NCBI RefSeq assembly: GCF_010723575.1 | Contig: NZ_BLKZ01000001.1 | Coordinates: 1,054,001-1,118,000 of the forward strand | Source of the DNA: Mycobacterium bourgelatii | GTDB lineage: Bacteria > Actinomycetota > Actinomycetes > Mycobacteriales > Mycobacteriaceae | Reading direction: 5' to 3' | Length of the DNA stretch: 64,000 nucleotides | In this document: one piece after another, positions 49,248 to 57,380 of the stretch | Layout of the letters: the number at the start of each line of letters is the position of its first letter | How positions within the stretch are numbered: position 1 is the first letter of the stretch | Position numbers and translations under genes: made by a program | Notes under the pieces: generated by a model | Databases searched by the model: none | What the model was told of the DNA's origin: nothing | The model's input: only the letters and a program-made list of their open reading frames with translations

Positions 49248-49592
49248 ATGGACCCTGAACAGGTCGTGCTGGCCGAACTGAAGGCGTGGGAGAGGCGCGA
49301 CGTCGACGAGATCGTGGGATATTTCAGTGCCGATGCGACGTGGTCCGATCCGAATGGAACCTTCCGCGGCTCTGACGAAATTCGGAAGGCGGTCGAAGGG
49401 TATGTGGCCCGGATGGAGCACGCCGAGATGGAGGTCGTCAACATCGCCGCCGCCGGCAACGTCGTGTTGACCGAACGTGTAGATCGGTTCGTCTACGACG
49501 GCAGGAACATTGCCCAGCCCCTGATGGGCGCCTTTGAGGTGGCGGACGGCAAGATCACGGCGTGGCGCGACTACTACAACATGCCGCGCTGA
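49248..49592 (+). CDS. SnoaL/limonene-epoxide-hydrolase-like protein
   Basis: A 114-residue alpha+beta-barrel protein: VLAELKAWERRDVDEIVGYF, DATWSDPNGTFRG, and ITAWRDYYNMPR, the latter close to the catalytic Asp/Arg region of limonene epoxide hydrolases. It could hydrolyse an epoxide or bind a small hydrophobic ligand. ATG 49248 is chosen for the compact domain; the upstream frame is not protein-like. Confidence 0.85.
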   Translation: MDPEQVVLAELKAWERRDVDEIVGYFSADATWSDPNGTFRGSDEIRKAVEGYVARMEHAEMEVVNIAAAGNVVLTERVDRFVYDGRNIAQPLMGAFEVADGKITAWRDYYNMPR

Positions 49593-49595
49593 GGT

Positions 49596-50045
49596 CTATA
49601 CAGCGATGTCCCACGTGACGGCATCGGTCAATTGGATCAGATCCTGCGGAGCCACCGCGACATCCCAATGTCGCCGGCCGGCGCTACACAGCACCCGGTC
49701 CCACCGCAGGGCCGAACTGTCCACCACCGTCCGCAGCCGCTTGCGCTGGCCGAACGGCGAGATGCCGCCGACCACGTAGCCCGTACTCCGTTCGGCCGCG
49801 GCCGGTTCGGCCATGCTGGCCTTCGCCACGCCCAGCGCCGCCGCGGCCGCCTTGAGCGACAACTTCGACGGCACCGGAACCACCGCTACCGCCAGTTCGC
49901 GGGGCAACGCGATGATCAGGGTCTTGAACACCTGCTCGGGCGCAATGCCGGTGCCATTCGACAGGTCGCCGATGACCTCGAAGTGCAAGACCTCGTGCGG
50001 CACACCGGCTTTGACGAGCGCGGCGAGTCCCGGCGTCGCTGCCAC
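49596..50045 (-). CDS. YbaK/EbsC-like aminoacyl-tRNA deacylase
   Basis: About 149 residues with the YbaK pattern: ATPGLAALVKAG, QVFKTLIIALPRELAVAVVPV (substrate Lys in V-F-K-T-L), and TGYVVGGISPFGQRKRL...TVVD. YbaK edits Cys-tRNA(Pro). The GTG at 50045 gives the family-sized protein; a longer frame reaching 50426 has an unlikely composition. It is convergent with the SnoaL-like gene. Confidence 0.8.
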   Translation of the reverse strand: MAATPGLAALVKAGVPHEVLHFEVIGDLSNGTGIAPEQVFKTLIIALPRELAVAVVPVPSKLSLKAAAAALGVAKASMAEPAAAERSTGYVVGGISPFGQRKRLRTVVDSSALRWDRVLCSAGRRHWDVAVAPQDLIQLTDAVTWDIAV

Positions 50046-50347
50046 TAGGTCGCTGCCACGCGGTGGGCTGCGCGCACCGCCGAGCCGATGCCGATGGCTC
50101 GGTTGCGCCAGGACGCCGACACAGCGGAACTCTGTTGCCCGATCCGCGTCTTTGGGCGGCAGCGAGGATCCGCTGGTGAGCGAATCCGACTTGCGGGAAT
50201 GGCGTTCGCGGACACAGGCGGACTTTTCGGTGGAAATGCTGCGGGCGGCCAATTCTATCTCGTCGACGATCTCGGCTGCATAACGCAACCAAGTTCCCAC
50301 TGGGACAAGCCTTCCGCCTGGCGCTCGCGGGCGTGCATGCTTGATCG
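50046..50347. other. Gap of ~300 bases without a recognised gene
   Basis: This lies between the divergent YbaK-like and DUF2254 genes. Long frames exist but have biased, non-protein-like translations. It should contain the promoters of both neighbours. I see no repeat, hairpin or RNA gene in it. Confidence 0.5.
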
Positions 50348-51814
50348 GTGAACGCAAGCAACTTGCTGGGCCGTCGCAAAGCCGTCCTGGATTACCTGCA
50401 GGGCGCGGTCTGGGTGCTGCCAGCATTGGGTGTGATAGCCGGCCTCGGGAGCGGGGCCATCCTGTCGATGATCCCCGTGAAAGATGACTCGCTGATCGAC
50501 AAGTTGATGTTCCAGGGCACCGCCGGCGATGCCCGCGGGGTGCTAATCGTGGTGTCCGCCACCATGATCACCACCATCGGCATTGTCTTCTCGCTGACGG
50601 TCCTGTCCCTGCAGATCGCCTCGAGTCAGTTCTCGGTGCGGTTGCTGCGAACCTTCCTGCGCGATGTGCCGAACCAAGTGGTGATGGCGATCTTCGCGTG
50701 CACCTTCGCCTATAGCACCGGTGGGCTACTCACCGTTGGTGAGCGTGCCGGCGGGGGCGCGTACGTTCCCAAGGTCGCAGTTACCGGCGCACTCGCGTTG
50801 GCGTTCGTCAGCATCAGTGCGCTGATCTACTTTCTGCACCACCTCGTGCACTCGATCCAGATAGACGCGATCATGGAGAAAGTGCGGCTGCGCACCCTCA
50901 CGTTGATCGATCAGTTGTATCCGGAGCCGGATAAGCCTGATCGGCAAGTGGAAACGGCGCCCGACCCGCCGGTCGATGCGGTACCGCTGTTGGCCCAGCA
51001 ATCAGGCTATTTGCAGACCGTCGACGTGGACGACATTGCCGGGCTGGCGGCGCGCAGCGGGCACACGTTACAGCTGGTCACGTTGGTCGGCGACTACGTC
51101 ACCGCCGGTGCCGTATTGGGCTGGTGCTGGCGCCGGGGCGCCACAGCGTCCACATCGAAGTCCACGCCGACGTCCGACTTTGCGCAACGCTGCTTGCGTT
51201 ACGTGCACATCGGGTTCGAGCGCACCCTGCAGCAGGACATTCGATTCGGATTGCGTCAGCTGGTCGATATCGGGCTCCGCGCACTGTCGGACGCAATCAA
51301 CGACCCGTACACGGCTATCCAGGTTGTGCACCATCTTTCGTCGGTGCAGTCGGTGTTGGCGTCGCGTCTGCAGTCCGATGATGTGCGCCGTAACGATGCC
51401 GGAGAGCTTCTGGTCTGGCTTCCACACCCGGGCTTTGCCGCCTATCTGCAGGTCGTATGTGGACAGGTCCGCCGCTATGGGGCACGTGAGCCCCTCGTGC
51501 TGGGTGCGCTGTTGCAACTGCTGAGCGCGGTGGCCCAGCACTGCGTCAGCCCATCGCGCCGTGCGGCGGTACAGGCCCAGATCGCGCTGGTGGTACGGAC
51601 TGCAGAGTGTGAGCTCACCGACGAATCGGACCGGGCCATGGTGGTGGGTGCCGCAGCACGGGCGATGGAGGTTGTCGAGCGGCCAGGAACTTTGGCGCCA
51701 CCGCCATCCACATTCGGGCAGGTGGCTGGGGCGAAGGCGGTGGCGTCGACCATTACCGCCGCCGAACCGGCGGTCTCGGCGGACGACTCCGATCGGCGGG
51801 TAACAAACGCATAG
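50348..51814 (+). CDS. DUF2254 membrane protein
   Basis: A 488-residue protein with four N-terminal transmembrane segments (about residues 17-42, 67-92, 113-130, 143-168) followed by a long cytoplasmic part. DUF2254 marks: MITTIGIVFSLTVLSLQIAS, SSQFSVRLLRTFLRD, and LRALSDAINDPYTA. These proteins are widespread and unassigned; a channel or transporter regulator role has been suggested. GTG start. Confidence 0.88.
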   Translation: MNASNLLGRRKAVLDYLQGAVWVLPALGVIAGLGSGAILSMIPVKDDSLIDKLMFQGTAGDARGVLIVVSATMITTIGIVFSLTVLSLQIASSQFSVRLLRTFLRDVPNQVVMAIFACTFAYSTGGLLTVGERAGGGAYVPKVAVTGALALAFVSISALIYFLHHLVHSIQIDAIMEKVRLRTLTLIDQLYPEPDKPDRQVETAPDPPVDAVPLLAQQSGYLQTVDVDDIAGLAARSGHTLQLVTLVGDYVTAGAVLGWCWRRGATASTSKSTPTSDFAQRCLRYVHIGFERTLQQDIRFGLRQLVDIGLRALSDAINDPYTAIQVVHHLSSVQSVLASRLQSDDVRRNDAGELLVWLPHPGFAAYLQVVCGQVRRYGAREPLVLGALLQLLSAVAQHCVSPSRRAAVQAQIALVVRTAECELTDESDRAMVVGAAARAMEVVERPGTLAPPPSTFGQVAGAKAVASTITAAEPAVSADDSDRRVTNA

Positions 51815-52080
51815 GCGTGCGCAGCTCGCTGTGATATCGAACACGTTTCACGGCAAGCGATTCCGGGTCCATTGACCTTTACGGGATCGAAAATGCTTTC
51901 GCTGCAACCATTTTACGCTTATGTCAACTATGGCCTGCACCAGCACTTTGAACCGATTCGTTGAAACTCAAAGAGCAGCAAGCCCTTAAGAACGTCGACC
52001 AACATGGATGCCTGGTGTTTCCGTGGTCGTGCCGATGGGTAATCCGTTGATTACCGAACAATAAACGGGAGGAAATTGCG
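51815..52080. other. Upstream region of the repetitive secreted protein gene
   Basis: A 266-base gap, lower in GC than its surroundings, with no gene that I can support. It ends in a GGGAGGAAATTGCG ribosome-binding segment for the next gene and probably carries its promoter. Confidence 0.5.
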
Positions 52081-52599
52081 ATGAATCTGAAGCGACTGGT
52101 CGGCCGTGGAGTGGTTGCCGGTGGCATCGGCTTGACCGCAGCCGGCCTCGGAATGGGCGTGGCGTCCGCGGATCCATTTGTTCCGGCGCCACCGATACCG
52201 GACGTGAACGTACCGGACGTCAACGTGCCGCCGGTGAACGTGCCGCCGGTGAACGTGCCGCCGGTGAACGTGCCGCCGGTCAACGTGCCGCCGGTCAACG
52301 TGCCTGACGTGAATGTCCCGCCGGTCAACGTGCCCGATGTGAACGTGCCGCCGGTTAACGTTCCGCCGGTCAACGTGCCCGACGTGAACGTCCCGCCGGT
52401 CAACGTGCCTGATGTGAACGTGCCGCCGGTGAACGTGCCGCCGGTGAACACTCCGCCGGTCAACGTTCCGCCGGTCAACGTGCCCGACGTGAACGTCCCG
52501 CCGGTCAACGTGCCCGACGTCAACGTCCCGCCGGTTAACGTACCGCCGGTGAACGTGCCGAACGTCAACGTGCCGCAGGTCAACGTGCCAGGAATCTAG
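52081..52599 (+). CDS. Secreted protein made of pentapeptide N-V-P-(P/D)-V repeats
   Basis: A 172-residue protein: signal peptide to about residue 31 (ending GVASADPF), then about 27 consecutive five-residue repeats of the form N-V-P-P-V or N-V-P-D-V with rare N-T-P-P-V, N-V-P-N-V and N-V-P-Q-V, and a short end P-G-I. There are no Cys or charged residues other than Asp in the repeat. It should form an extended polyproline-like fibre outside the cell. The third-codon variation between repeats shows they have been maintained by selection and not just copied recently. GGGAGG precedes the ATG. Function is unknown. Confidence 0.85.
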   Translation: MNLKRLVGRGVVAGGIGLTAAGLGMGVASADPFVPAPPIPDVNVPDVNVPPVNVPPVNVPPVNVPPVNVPPVNVPDVNVPPVNVPDVNVPPVNVPPVNVPDVNVPPVNVPDVNVPPVNVPPVNTPPVNVPPVNVPDVNVPPVNVPDVNVPPVNVPPVNVPNVNVPQVNVPGI

Positions 52600-52612
52600 A
52601 TCGCACTACGGC

Positions 52613-52655
52613 CCAAGAGCCACCACGCTGGAGTAATCCGACGTGGTGGCTTTGG
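52613..52655. terminator. Hairpin after the pentapeptide-repeat gene
   Basis: AGCCACCACG (52618-52627) pairs perfectly with CGTGGTGGCT (52642-52651), with flanking CCAAG/TTTGG extending the stem through a bulge. It lies just after the stop and before the convergent SDR gene, suggesting a bidirectional terminator. Confidence 0.65.
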
Positions 52656-52747
52656 CCATCTCAGGGCGTTCGCTAGATCTCTGCCCGCCGGCCGAAGCGT
52701 CAGCGACAGAAGTTAATTCGCCGGCGTCTCGGTCACCGGCACGCGAG

Positions 52748-53596
52748 CTATGGCTGCTTGTACCCCGGGGGGTTCACGCCGTCCACCCAGAAGTCCACGC
52801 CGAGCTCACCGCCGGGCACGCAGTCATATACAGACAGGTCGGTCACGCCGTTCTCGAAGAGCACGTCCTCGCACAACAGGGTGTTGCCGGTGTACTCCCG
52901 CGACGGCTTGTTGAGGATGATGTAGGCCGAGTCGGCGTACACCTCGGGCTTGCGAGCCTTGGCCATCGCCTCGTCGCCGCCGAGCAGGTTCTGCACCGCC
53001 GCGGTGGCCACCAGGGTGCGCGGCCACAGCGTGTTCGAGGCGATCCCGTCCTCGCGCAACTCCTCGGCGATACCCAGAGCGCACAGCGTCATCCCGAACT
53101 TGGCCATCATGTACGCGGTCGGCTTCAGCCACTCCTTGTCCAGCAACACCGGCGGCGACAGCGTCAGGATGTGCGGGTTCTCCCGGCCGATCATGTGCGG
53201 GATGGCCGTATGCGACACCGCGTAGGTGCCACGCACCTGGATGCCGTTCATCAGGTCGAAGCGCTTCATCGGCACGTCCTTGATCGACCCGAGGTTGATG
53301 GCCGAGGCGTTGTTGACGACGATGTCGATGCCGCCGAACTGCTCGACGGTCTTGGCTATCGCGGACTCCACCGACTCCGGGTCACGGACGTCGCCGACGA
53401 TCGGCAAGGCCTGGCCGCCTGCCTCTTCGAGCTCCTTGGCGGCGGTGTACACCGTGCCCGGCAACTTGGGGTGCGGCTCGGCCGTCTTGGCGATCAGGGC
53501 GATGTTGGCACCGTCTTGAGCGGCGCGTTTGGCGATTGCCAGACCGATACCGCGACTGGCTCCGGAGATGAACATGGTCTTGCCGTTGAGAGACAT
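52748..53596 (-). CDS. Short-chain dehydrogenase (Rv3224-like, HSDL2-type)
   Basis: A 282-residue SDR: FISGASRGIGLAIAKRAAQDG, VNNASAINLG, and the catalytic Y-x3-K in TAYMMAKFGM; LSPPVLLDKEWLKP occupies the active-site Ser region. Resembles human HSDL2 N-domain. It lies directly before sigH as Rv3224 does. Substrate is unknown. Confidence 0.9.
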   Translation of the reverse strand: MSLNGKTMFISGASRGIGLAIAKRAAQDGANIALIAKTAEPHPKLPGTVYTAAKELEEAGGQALPIVGDVRDPESVESAIAKTVEQFGGIDIVVNNASAINLGSIKDVPMKRFDLMNGIQVRGTYAVSHTAIPHMIGRENPHILTLSPPVLLDKEWLKPTAYMMAKFGMTLCALGIAEELREDGIASNTLWPRTLVATAAVQNLLGGDEAMAKARKPEVYADSAYIILNKPSREYTGNTLLCEDVLFENGVTDLSVYDCVPGGELGVDFWVDGVNPPGYKQP

Positions 53597-53814
53597 GGCG
53601 ACACCCTAACGCCCTGCTTTACGCCGCCTGCCAGGCCCCTGGCACCGCCGCGGAAATAGCGAGCCGACCGGCGCTGTTGATTGGAGCGGTTTCTACTGTC
53701 GGTTGCAGCCTCTAGATTGGGGAACGGAGTCCGATGTCAGCGGCAACGAGCCTGTTGGGTGAGCAGCGGTTGGCGTCTTACGGCACCGCAACTGAAGGGA
53801 CCCAATTAATCACT

Positions 53815-54468
53815 ATGGCCGATATAGATGGCGTGACCGGGCCGGAGGTTGACGAGTCCGCGCCGCCGCATGTCGAAACCGACGCGGAACTGACCGAGCG
53901 CTTCGAACGCGACGCCATTCCGCTGCTGGACCAGCTCTACGGTGGCGCGCTGCGCATGACACGGAACCCGGCCGACGCCGAGGACCTATTGCAGGAAACG
54001 ATGGTCAAGGCCTATGCGGGGTTCCGTTCGTTCCGGGAGGGCACCAACCTCAAGGCGTGGCTGTACCGCATCCTGACCAACACCTACATCAACAGCTACC
54101 GCAAGAAGCAGCGGCAGCCGTCGGAGTATCCAACCGAGGAAATCACCGATTGGCAGCTGGCGTCCAATGCCGAGCATTCGTCGACGGGGTTGCGCTCGGC
54201 CGAAGTCGAAGCCCTCGAAGCATTGCCGGATACCGAGATCAAAGAAGCGCTGCAAGCGCTTCCAGAAGACTTTCGTATGGCGGTTTATTACGCGGACGTC
54301 GAAGGTTTCCCCTATAAAGAAATCGCGGAAATCATGGATACCCCGATCGGGACCGTGATGTCGCGGCTGCACCGCGGCCGTCGTCAGCTGCGTAGTCTGC
54401 TCGCTGACGTGGCCAAGGAGCGGGGTTTCGCCCGTGGTAAGCATGCGCACGAGGAGGTGACGTCATGA
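53815..54468 (+). CDS. sigH: ECF RNA polymerase sigma factor SigH
   Basis: A 217-residue sigma factor for oxidative and heat stress. Region 2 (DQLYGGALRMTRNPADAEDL, NLKAWLYRILTNTYINSYRK) and region 4 (YKEIAEIMDTPIGTVMSRLHRGRRQL) are clear. ATG 53815 (MADIDGVTG) matches the M. tuberculosis start; an in-frame ATG at 53734 would add 27 residues. The stop overlaps the anti-sigma gene by ATGA, so both are made together. Confidence 0.97.
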   Translation: MADIDGVTGPEVDESAPPHVETDAELTERFERDAIPLLDQLYGGALRMTRNPADAEDLLQETMVKAYAGFRSFREGTNLKAWLYRILTNTYINSYRKKQRQPSEYPTEEITDWQLASNAEHSSTGLRSAEVEALEALPDTEIKEALQALPEDFRMAVYYADVEGFPYKEIAEIMDTPIGTVMSRLHRGRRQLRSLLADVAKERGFARGKHAHEEVTS

Positions 54469-54776
54469 GCGAGCTGTCTGGCCCGACCGACCCGTGCTCG
54501 ATGGGCGACGACTCCCACGACTACCTCGGCTGTGCCGAAGTGATCGCCGAAGTCTGGACCTTGCTGGACGGTGAGTGCACACCGGAGACGCGCGCCAAAC
54601 TACGCAAGCACCTCGAGGCCTGCCCGGGATGCCTGAAGCATTACGGGCTCGAGGAACGGATCAAGACACTGATCGCGACCAAGTGCCAAGGGGAGAAGGC
54701 CCCTGAGGGCCTACGCGAGCGGCTCCGGCTGGAAATCCGCCGGACCACGATCATCCGCGGGCAAGAACGCCTTTAG
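54465..54776 (+). CDS. rshA: Zinc-associated anti-sigma factor RshA
   Basis: A 103-residue ZAS-type anti-sigma factor with the H-x3-C-x2-C motif in KHLEACPGCLKH. It binds SigH in reducing conditions and releases it when the Cys residues oxidise; PknB phosphorylation also weakens binding in M. tuberculosis. It is coupled to sigH (ATGA). Confidence 0.96.
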   Translation: MSELSGPTDPCSMGDDSHDYLGCAEVIAEVWTLLDGECTPETRAKLRKHLEACPGCLKHYGLEERIKTLIATKCQGEKAPEGLRERLRLEIRRTTIIRGQERL

Positions 54777-54784
54777 CAGCGGCT

Positions 54785-54859
54785 TTAGGCGTTGGGACGC
54801 TTGCCGTGGTTGGCCTTGCTGTACTTGCGATCACGCTTCTTACGGCCGCGCTTGGCCAT
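54785..54859 (-). CDS. Ribosomal protein bL37 (24 residues)
   Basis: A 24-codon gene on the minus strand, MAKRGRKKRDRKYSKANHGK then RPNA, with a strong GGAGG ribosome-binding site. It matches the mycobacterial large-subunit protein bL37 first seen in cryo-EM structures of the M. smegmatis ribosome. It converges with rshA, their stops nine bases apart. It is too short for ordinary gene finding. Confidence 0.85.
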   Translation of the reverse strand: MAKRGRKKRDRKYSKANHGKRPNA

Positions 54860-55061
54860 GGCTGAACCTCCGTAGTTCGTCAGAGTTTGGTACGAGCAGG
54901 GCGGTGAATCGCGCCCAGTTTGGTACCCAGTGTCTCATGAAACCCGCGAGCCACTGTCGCTAGCCCGCGCGCCGCAGCGCCGCGCGGCCTTATGGTTCGA
55001 TATACATGACCCTGATGGACCAGCAGTCAACATGCGGACGGCCGAAACGAGTGGGGTGAAG

Positions 55062-55277
55062 ATGGCCGAGGATGTGCGCGCCGAGATTGTGGCGAGCGTG
55101 CTCGAAGTCGTTGTCAGCGAAGGCGACCAGATCGGCAAAGGCGACGTCGTTGTGCTGCTGGAGTCGATGAAGATGGAGATACCCGTCCTCGCCGAGGTCG
55201 GGGGCACCGTCAGCAAAGTGAGCGTGTCGGTAGGCGACGTCATCCAGGCCGGCGACCTCATCGCGGTGATCAGCTAG
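55062..55277 (+). CDS. Small biotinylated (biotin/lipoyl attachment) protein, TB7.3-like
   Basis: A 71-residue single biotinyl domain with the attachment motif ESMKMEIP (Lys in M-K-M). The M. tuberculosis counterpart is BTB7.3 (Rv3221c). A free-standing domain suggests service as a shuttle for an acyl-CoA carboxylase. ATG 55062 is chosen because the compact domain starts MAEDVRAEIVASV; about 44 upstream codons in frame are not conserved-looking. pdtaS follows 14 bases later. Confidence 0.93.
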   Translation: MAEDVRAEIVASVLEVVVSEGDQIGKGDVVVLLESMKMEIPVLAEVGGTVSKVSVSVGDVIQAGDLIAVIS

Positions 55278-55291
55278 CAACTTGCTGAACA

Positions 55292-56788
55292 ATGTCCACT
55301 CTCGGTGATCTGCTCGCCGAACACACCGTGTTGCCGGGCAGCGCGGTCGACCACCTGCACGCGGTGGTGGGGGAGTGGCAGCTACTGGCCGACCTGTCCT
55401 TCGCCGATTATCTGATGTGGGTGCGCCGCGACGACGATGTGCTCGTCTGCGTGGCCCAATGCCGGCCGAACACCGCTCCCACCGTCCTGCAGAGGGACGC
55501 GGTGGGCACCGTCGTCACCGCCGATCACCTGCCCCTGGTTGCCGAGACCTTCGTCACCGGCAGCGTCCTGGAAAACGGCGGCGCCGAACAGTCGTCTGAG
55601 CAACTGCCCGGCCCGAACATTGCGGCGTCCCCGGTCCGCTACCGCGACCAGGTGGTGGCGGTGCTCACCCAGCACCAAACCGAACTGGCCGCTGAACGCC
55701 TGTCGGGCCACCTGGAAACCGCGTACCGCGAATGTGCCATCGACCTGCTGCACATGGTGGCCGAGGGCACCTTCCCCGACGTCAAGGACGTCGCAATGTC
55801 ACGTTCCACCCCGCGAGCGGGTGACGGGTTCATCCGGCTGGATGTCAACGGCGTCGTGGAGTACGCCAGTCCCAACGCGCTGTCGGCCTATCACCGGATG
55901 GGCTTGACCAGCGATTTGGAGGGACACAACCTGATCAGGGTCACTCGGCCGCTGATCTCCGACCCGTTCGAGGCGCAGGAACTGGCCGAGCATGTACTCG
56001 ACCTGCTGGCCGGCGGGGCCAGTGTGCGCATGGAGGTCGACGCCGGCGGCGCCACCGTGCTGTTGCGGACGCTGCCGCTGGTCCGCAAGGGGGAAAGCGC
56101 CGGTGCCGCGATCCTGATCCGCGACGTCACCGAGGTGAAGCGCCGCGACCGCGCGCTGATCTCCAAGGACGCCACGATCCGGGAAATCCACCACCGGGTG
56201 AAGAACAATCTGCAAACGGTGGCGGCGCTGCTACGCCTGCAGGCCAGGCGGACCGTCAACGCCGAAGGCCGGGAGGCGCTGATCGAGTCGGTGCGCCGGG
56301 TGTCGTCGATCGCGTTGGTCCACGATGCGCTGTCGATGTCGGTGGACGAGCAGGTGAACCTCGACGAGGTCATCGACCGGATTCTGCCGATGATGAATGA
56401 CGTGGCCTCGGTGGATCGGCCGATCCGCATCAACAGGGTCGGCGATCTGGGTGTACTGGACTCCGACCGTGCGACGGCGCTGATCATGGTCATCACCGAA
56501 CTGGTGCAGAACGCCATCGAGCACGCGTTCGACCCCGCCGATCAGGGGTCGGTGACCATTCGAGCGGAGCGTTCGGCGCGCTGGCTCGACGTGGTGGTGC
56601 ACGACGACGGACGCGGCCTGCCCGAAGGGTTCAGCCTGGAAAAGTCCGACAGCCTGGGCTTACAGATCGTGCGGACGCTGGTATCCGCCGAGTTGGACGG
56701 GACGTTGGGAATGCGGGAAAGCACCGACCGCGGCACCGATGTGGTGCTGCGCGTACCGATTGGACGGCGGGCCCGATTAGTGGTGTAG
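55292..56788 (+). CDS. pdtaS: Sensor histidine kinase PdtaS
   Basis: A 498-residue soluble HWE/HisKA_2-type kinase. GAF-like region (~1-150), PAS-like region (~165-290), then EIHHRVKNNLQTVAALL with the phospho-acceptor His and HATPase motifs NAIEHAF, DDGRGLP, GLQIVRTL. The partner response regulator PdtaR (an antiterminator of ANTAR type) is encoded elsewhere in M. tuberculosis (Rv1626). Signals include copper and nitric oxide in M. tuberculosis. Confidence 0.95.
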   Translation: MSTLGDLLAEHTVLPGSAVDHLHAVVGEWQLLADLSFADYLMWVRRDDDVLVCVAQCRPNTAPTVLQRDAVGTVVTADHLPLVAETFVTGSVLENGGAEQSSEQLPGPNIAASPVRYRDQVVAVLTQHQTELAAERLSGHLETAYRECAIDLLHMVAEGTFPDVKDVAMSRSTPRAGDGFIRLDVNGVVEYASPNALSAYHRMGLTSDLEGHNLIRVTRPLISDPFEAQELAEHVLDLLAGGASVRMEVDAGGATVLLRTLPLVRKGESAGAAILIRDVTEVKRRDRALISKDATIREIHHRVKNNLQTVAALLRLQARRTVNAEGREALIESVRRVSSIALVHDALSMSVDEQVNLDEVIDRILPMMNDVASVDRPIRINRVGDLGVLDSDRATALIMVITELVQNAIEHAFDPADQGSVTIRAERSARWLDVVVHDDGRGLPEGFSLEKSDSLGLQIVRTLVSAELDGTLGMRESTDRGTDVVLRVPIGRRARLVV

Positions 56789-56798
56789 GACGCAACAG

Positions 56799-56829
56799 TA
56801 CGGCCCCGACTTCTTTCGTCGGGGCCGTA
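56799..56829. terminator. Bidirectional terminator between pdtaS and whiB1
   Basis: TACGGCCCCGAC (56799-56810) pairs perfectly with GTCGGGGCCGTA (56818-56829) around a 7-base TTCTTTC loop, midway between the convergent stops. Confidence 0.85.
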
Positions 56830-56847
56830 ATGCTGCGTATCGAGTCG

Positions 56848-57102
56848 TCAGACTCCGCTGCGGGCCTTCGTCCGGGCGTTGCGGCGCTTGAGCGCACGCC
56901 GCTCGTCTTCGCTCATGCCTCCCCAGACGCCCGAGTCCTGGCCAGTGTTCAGGGCCCAACCAAGGCATTCCGTGGTCACCGGGCACCGATTACAGACCAG
57001 TTTCGCGTCAGCGATCTGTGCGAGCGCCGGGCCGCTGTTCCCTACCGGGAAGAACAGCTCCGGATCCTCGTCGCGACAGACCGCCCTATGGCGCCAATCC
57101 AT
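56848..57102 (-). CDS. whiB1: WhiB1 iron-sulfur transcriptional regulator
   Basis: An 84-residue Wbl protein with four cluster ligands Cys9, Cys37, Cys40, Cys46 and the GVWGGMSEDER turn, then a basic tail that binds DNA. In M. tuberculosis WhiB1 is essential, its [4Fe-4S] cluster reacts with nitric oxide, and it binds SigA. It is preceded by a 278-base regulatory region containing a Crp-like site. Confidence 0.97.
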   Translation of the reverse strand: MDWRHRAVCRDEDPELFFPVGNSGPALAQIADAKLVCNRCPVTTECLGWALNTGQDSGVWGGMSEDERRALKRRNARTKARSGV

Positions 57103-57260
57103 TAGTCACTACTCCTCACTAAGTGCGCAGCAAGGCGCACGGCGTTTTCTTGGCTAGTTAACGCGTGCGCAAGAAAGGTTCCGTACCCCTCGGATATTTC
57201 TGCATGCAACCTTTTGATCGTTTCACAGGCTCACTAGATGTCAATAGCGTTACGCGAGCT

Positions 57261-57276
57261 CGTGGGCTATCTCACT
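57261..57276 (-). promoter_or_regulatory. Crp (Rv3676-type) binding site upstream of whiB1
   Basis: On the minus strand this reads AGTGAGATAGCCCACG, which I recall as the CRP1 site of the M. tuberculosis whiB1 promoter. It lies about 160-175 bases upstream of the whiB1 start, in line with a long leader. The gap 57103-57380 shows nothing else recognisable. Confidence 0.7.
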
Positions 57277-57380
57277 TCGGCGATCTCTTACGAAAGCCCT
57301 TACTCCGTTGTACTACACTGCGGTACGAATTGCGCCCAACATTTGCATCGCGAGCCGGTCACATCTTTGATTTTCGCAGG

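Noticed and set aside
50046..50426. N-terminal extension of the YbaK-like protein
   Set aside because: Residues upstream of the GTG at 50045 have a Pro/Arg/Ser-rich composition and exceed the family's usual length.
51924..52583. 219-codon minus-strand frame with pentapeptide-repeat-like G-T-L-T-G pattern
   Set aside because: It is the complement of the N-V-P-P-V repeats; regularity comes from the coding strand, which has a signal peptide and ribosome-binding site.
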